From Competibacter_A sp037045685 (lineage in GTDB: Bacteria > Pseudomonadota > Gammaproteobacteria > Competibacterales > Competibacteraceae), in NCBI GenBank assembly GCA_037045685.1, contig JBAOII010000028.1:1-64000 (forward strand): a stretch of DNA of 64,000 bases, read 5' to 3'. The notes beneath the pieces were generated by a model. It saw only the letters and a list, made by a program, of their open reading frames with translations. It did not search any database and was not told where the DNA came from. How positions within the stretch are numbered: position 1 is the stretch's first letter; each line of letters begins with the position of its first letter. Position numbers and translations under genes: made by a program. Of this stretch, positions 63,864 to 64,000 are shown in pieces.

Positions 63864-64000
63864 ATGAGAAACCCCAGTAAACCTACCTCTATTCACCGGG
63901 CGACCGTCGCCGCCAACCGCTATCGCGCCGCCCATTTTTTGATCAGCGTCAACGCCTTCGAGCAATTGCCGCCCGACACCGGCCAGGAAGTGGCGTTCGC
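63864..64000 (+). CDS. engB: Ribosome-biogenesis GTPase EngB (YihA/YsxC), 3' end outside window
   Basis: First 45 residues only, from ATG 63864: HRATVAANRYRAAHFLISVN, then FEQLPPDTGQEVAFA. The 'LPPDTG.EVAFAGRSN' phrase is characteristic of EngB and would be followed by the Walker A just outside the window. The gene is divergent from cytochrome c4, an order also seen in Pseudomonas. Confidence 0.88.
   Translation, partial: MRNPSKPTSIHRATVAANRYRAAHFLISVNAFEQLPPDTGQEVAF

Noticed and set aside
1..64000. CRISPR arrays, rRNA and tRNA genes
   Set aside because: No regularly spaced direct repeats, rRNA signatures or cloverleaf sequences noticed while reading both strands.

Overview
High-GC gammaproteobacterial chromosome. 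The taxonomic signal is the downstream synteny engB / cytochrome c4 / ResBC / DsbA / EEP phosphatase, plus ybaK, rlmKL, qmcA-nfeD, cysD-cysNC and YadG/YadH-type transporter genes. A class I PHA synthase together with enzymes of the 3-hydroxypropionate bi-cycle suggests a PHA-storing, Competibacter- or Plasticicumulans-like organism; that placement is inference.

Layout. 1-7.6 kb: apbE 3' end, a YadG-like ABC ATPase, remnants of a surface protein and a transposase, and a NarL-type regulator with a giant BvgS-like kinase. 7.8-24.6 kb: an accessory island with every gene on the + strand, encoding mostly small exported proteins that share modules, plus exported hydrolases (tricorn-like S41, S10 carboxypeptidase, clan AA aspartyl protease, L,D-transpeptidase). 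It contains a segmental duplication (about 7.8-10.3 kb against 17.1-23.5 kb) with relics of further copies. 24.7-29 kb: Uma2 nuclease, then meh-mcl-mct. 29-34.2 kb: an insertion-prone stretch with a HEAT-like gene, an Eco29kI-type restriction-modification pair, an attC-like site, and a low-GC gene split by an IS481-family element with a 6-bp target duplication. 34.2-40.8 kb: two SmtA/SmtB-like CoA-transferases, the YadH-like permease, and a DctPQM TRAP transporter. 40.8-64 kb: mainly core genes (YcbK-like, ybaK, rlmKL, phaC, pduO, SLT, DUF1285, qmcA-nfeD, ydfG, cysNC-cysD, rfaH, FN3K-like, EEP, dsbA, ccsA, resB, cytochrome c4, engB start).

How it fits together. Mct, Mcl, Meh and the Smt-like pair can take succinyl-CoA + malate to malyl-CoA, split it to acetyl-CoA + glyoxylate, and handle mesaconyl-/citramalyl-CoA. 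The TRAP system beside the Smt-like genes could supply dicarboxylates, and acetyl-CoA could feed PHA through PhaC. Mesaconyl-C1-CoA hydratase is not in the window.

Caution. At least fifteen otherwise intact genes or segments need a one-base correction to read through, and nearly all are single-base insertions. They affect housekeeping genes too (cysNC, dctP, pduO), so many are probably sequence errors. One is shared by both copies of a duplicated gene. No tRNA, rRNA or CRISPR array was seen.
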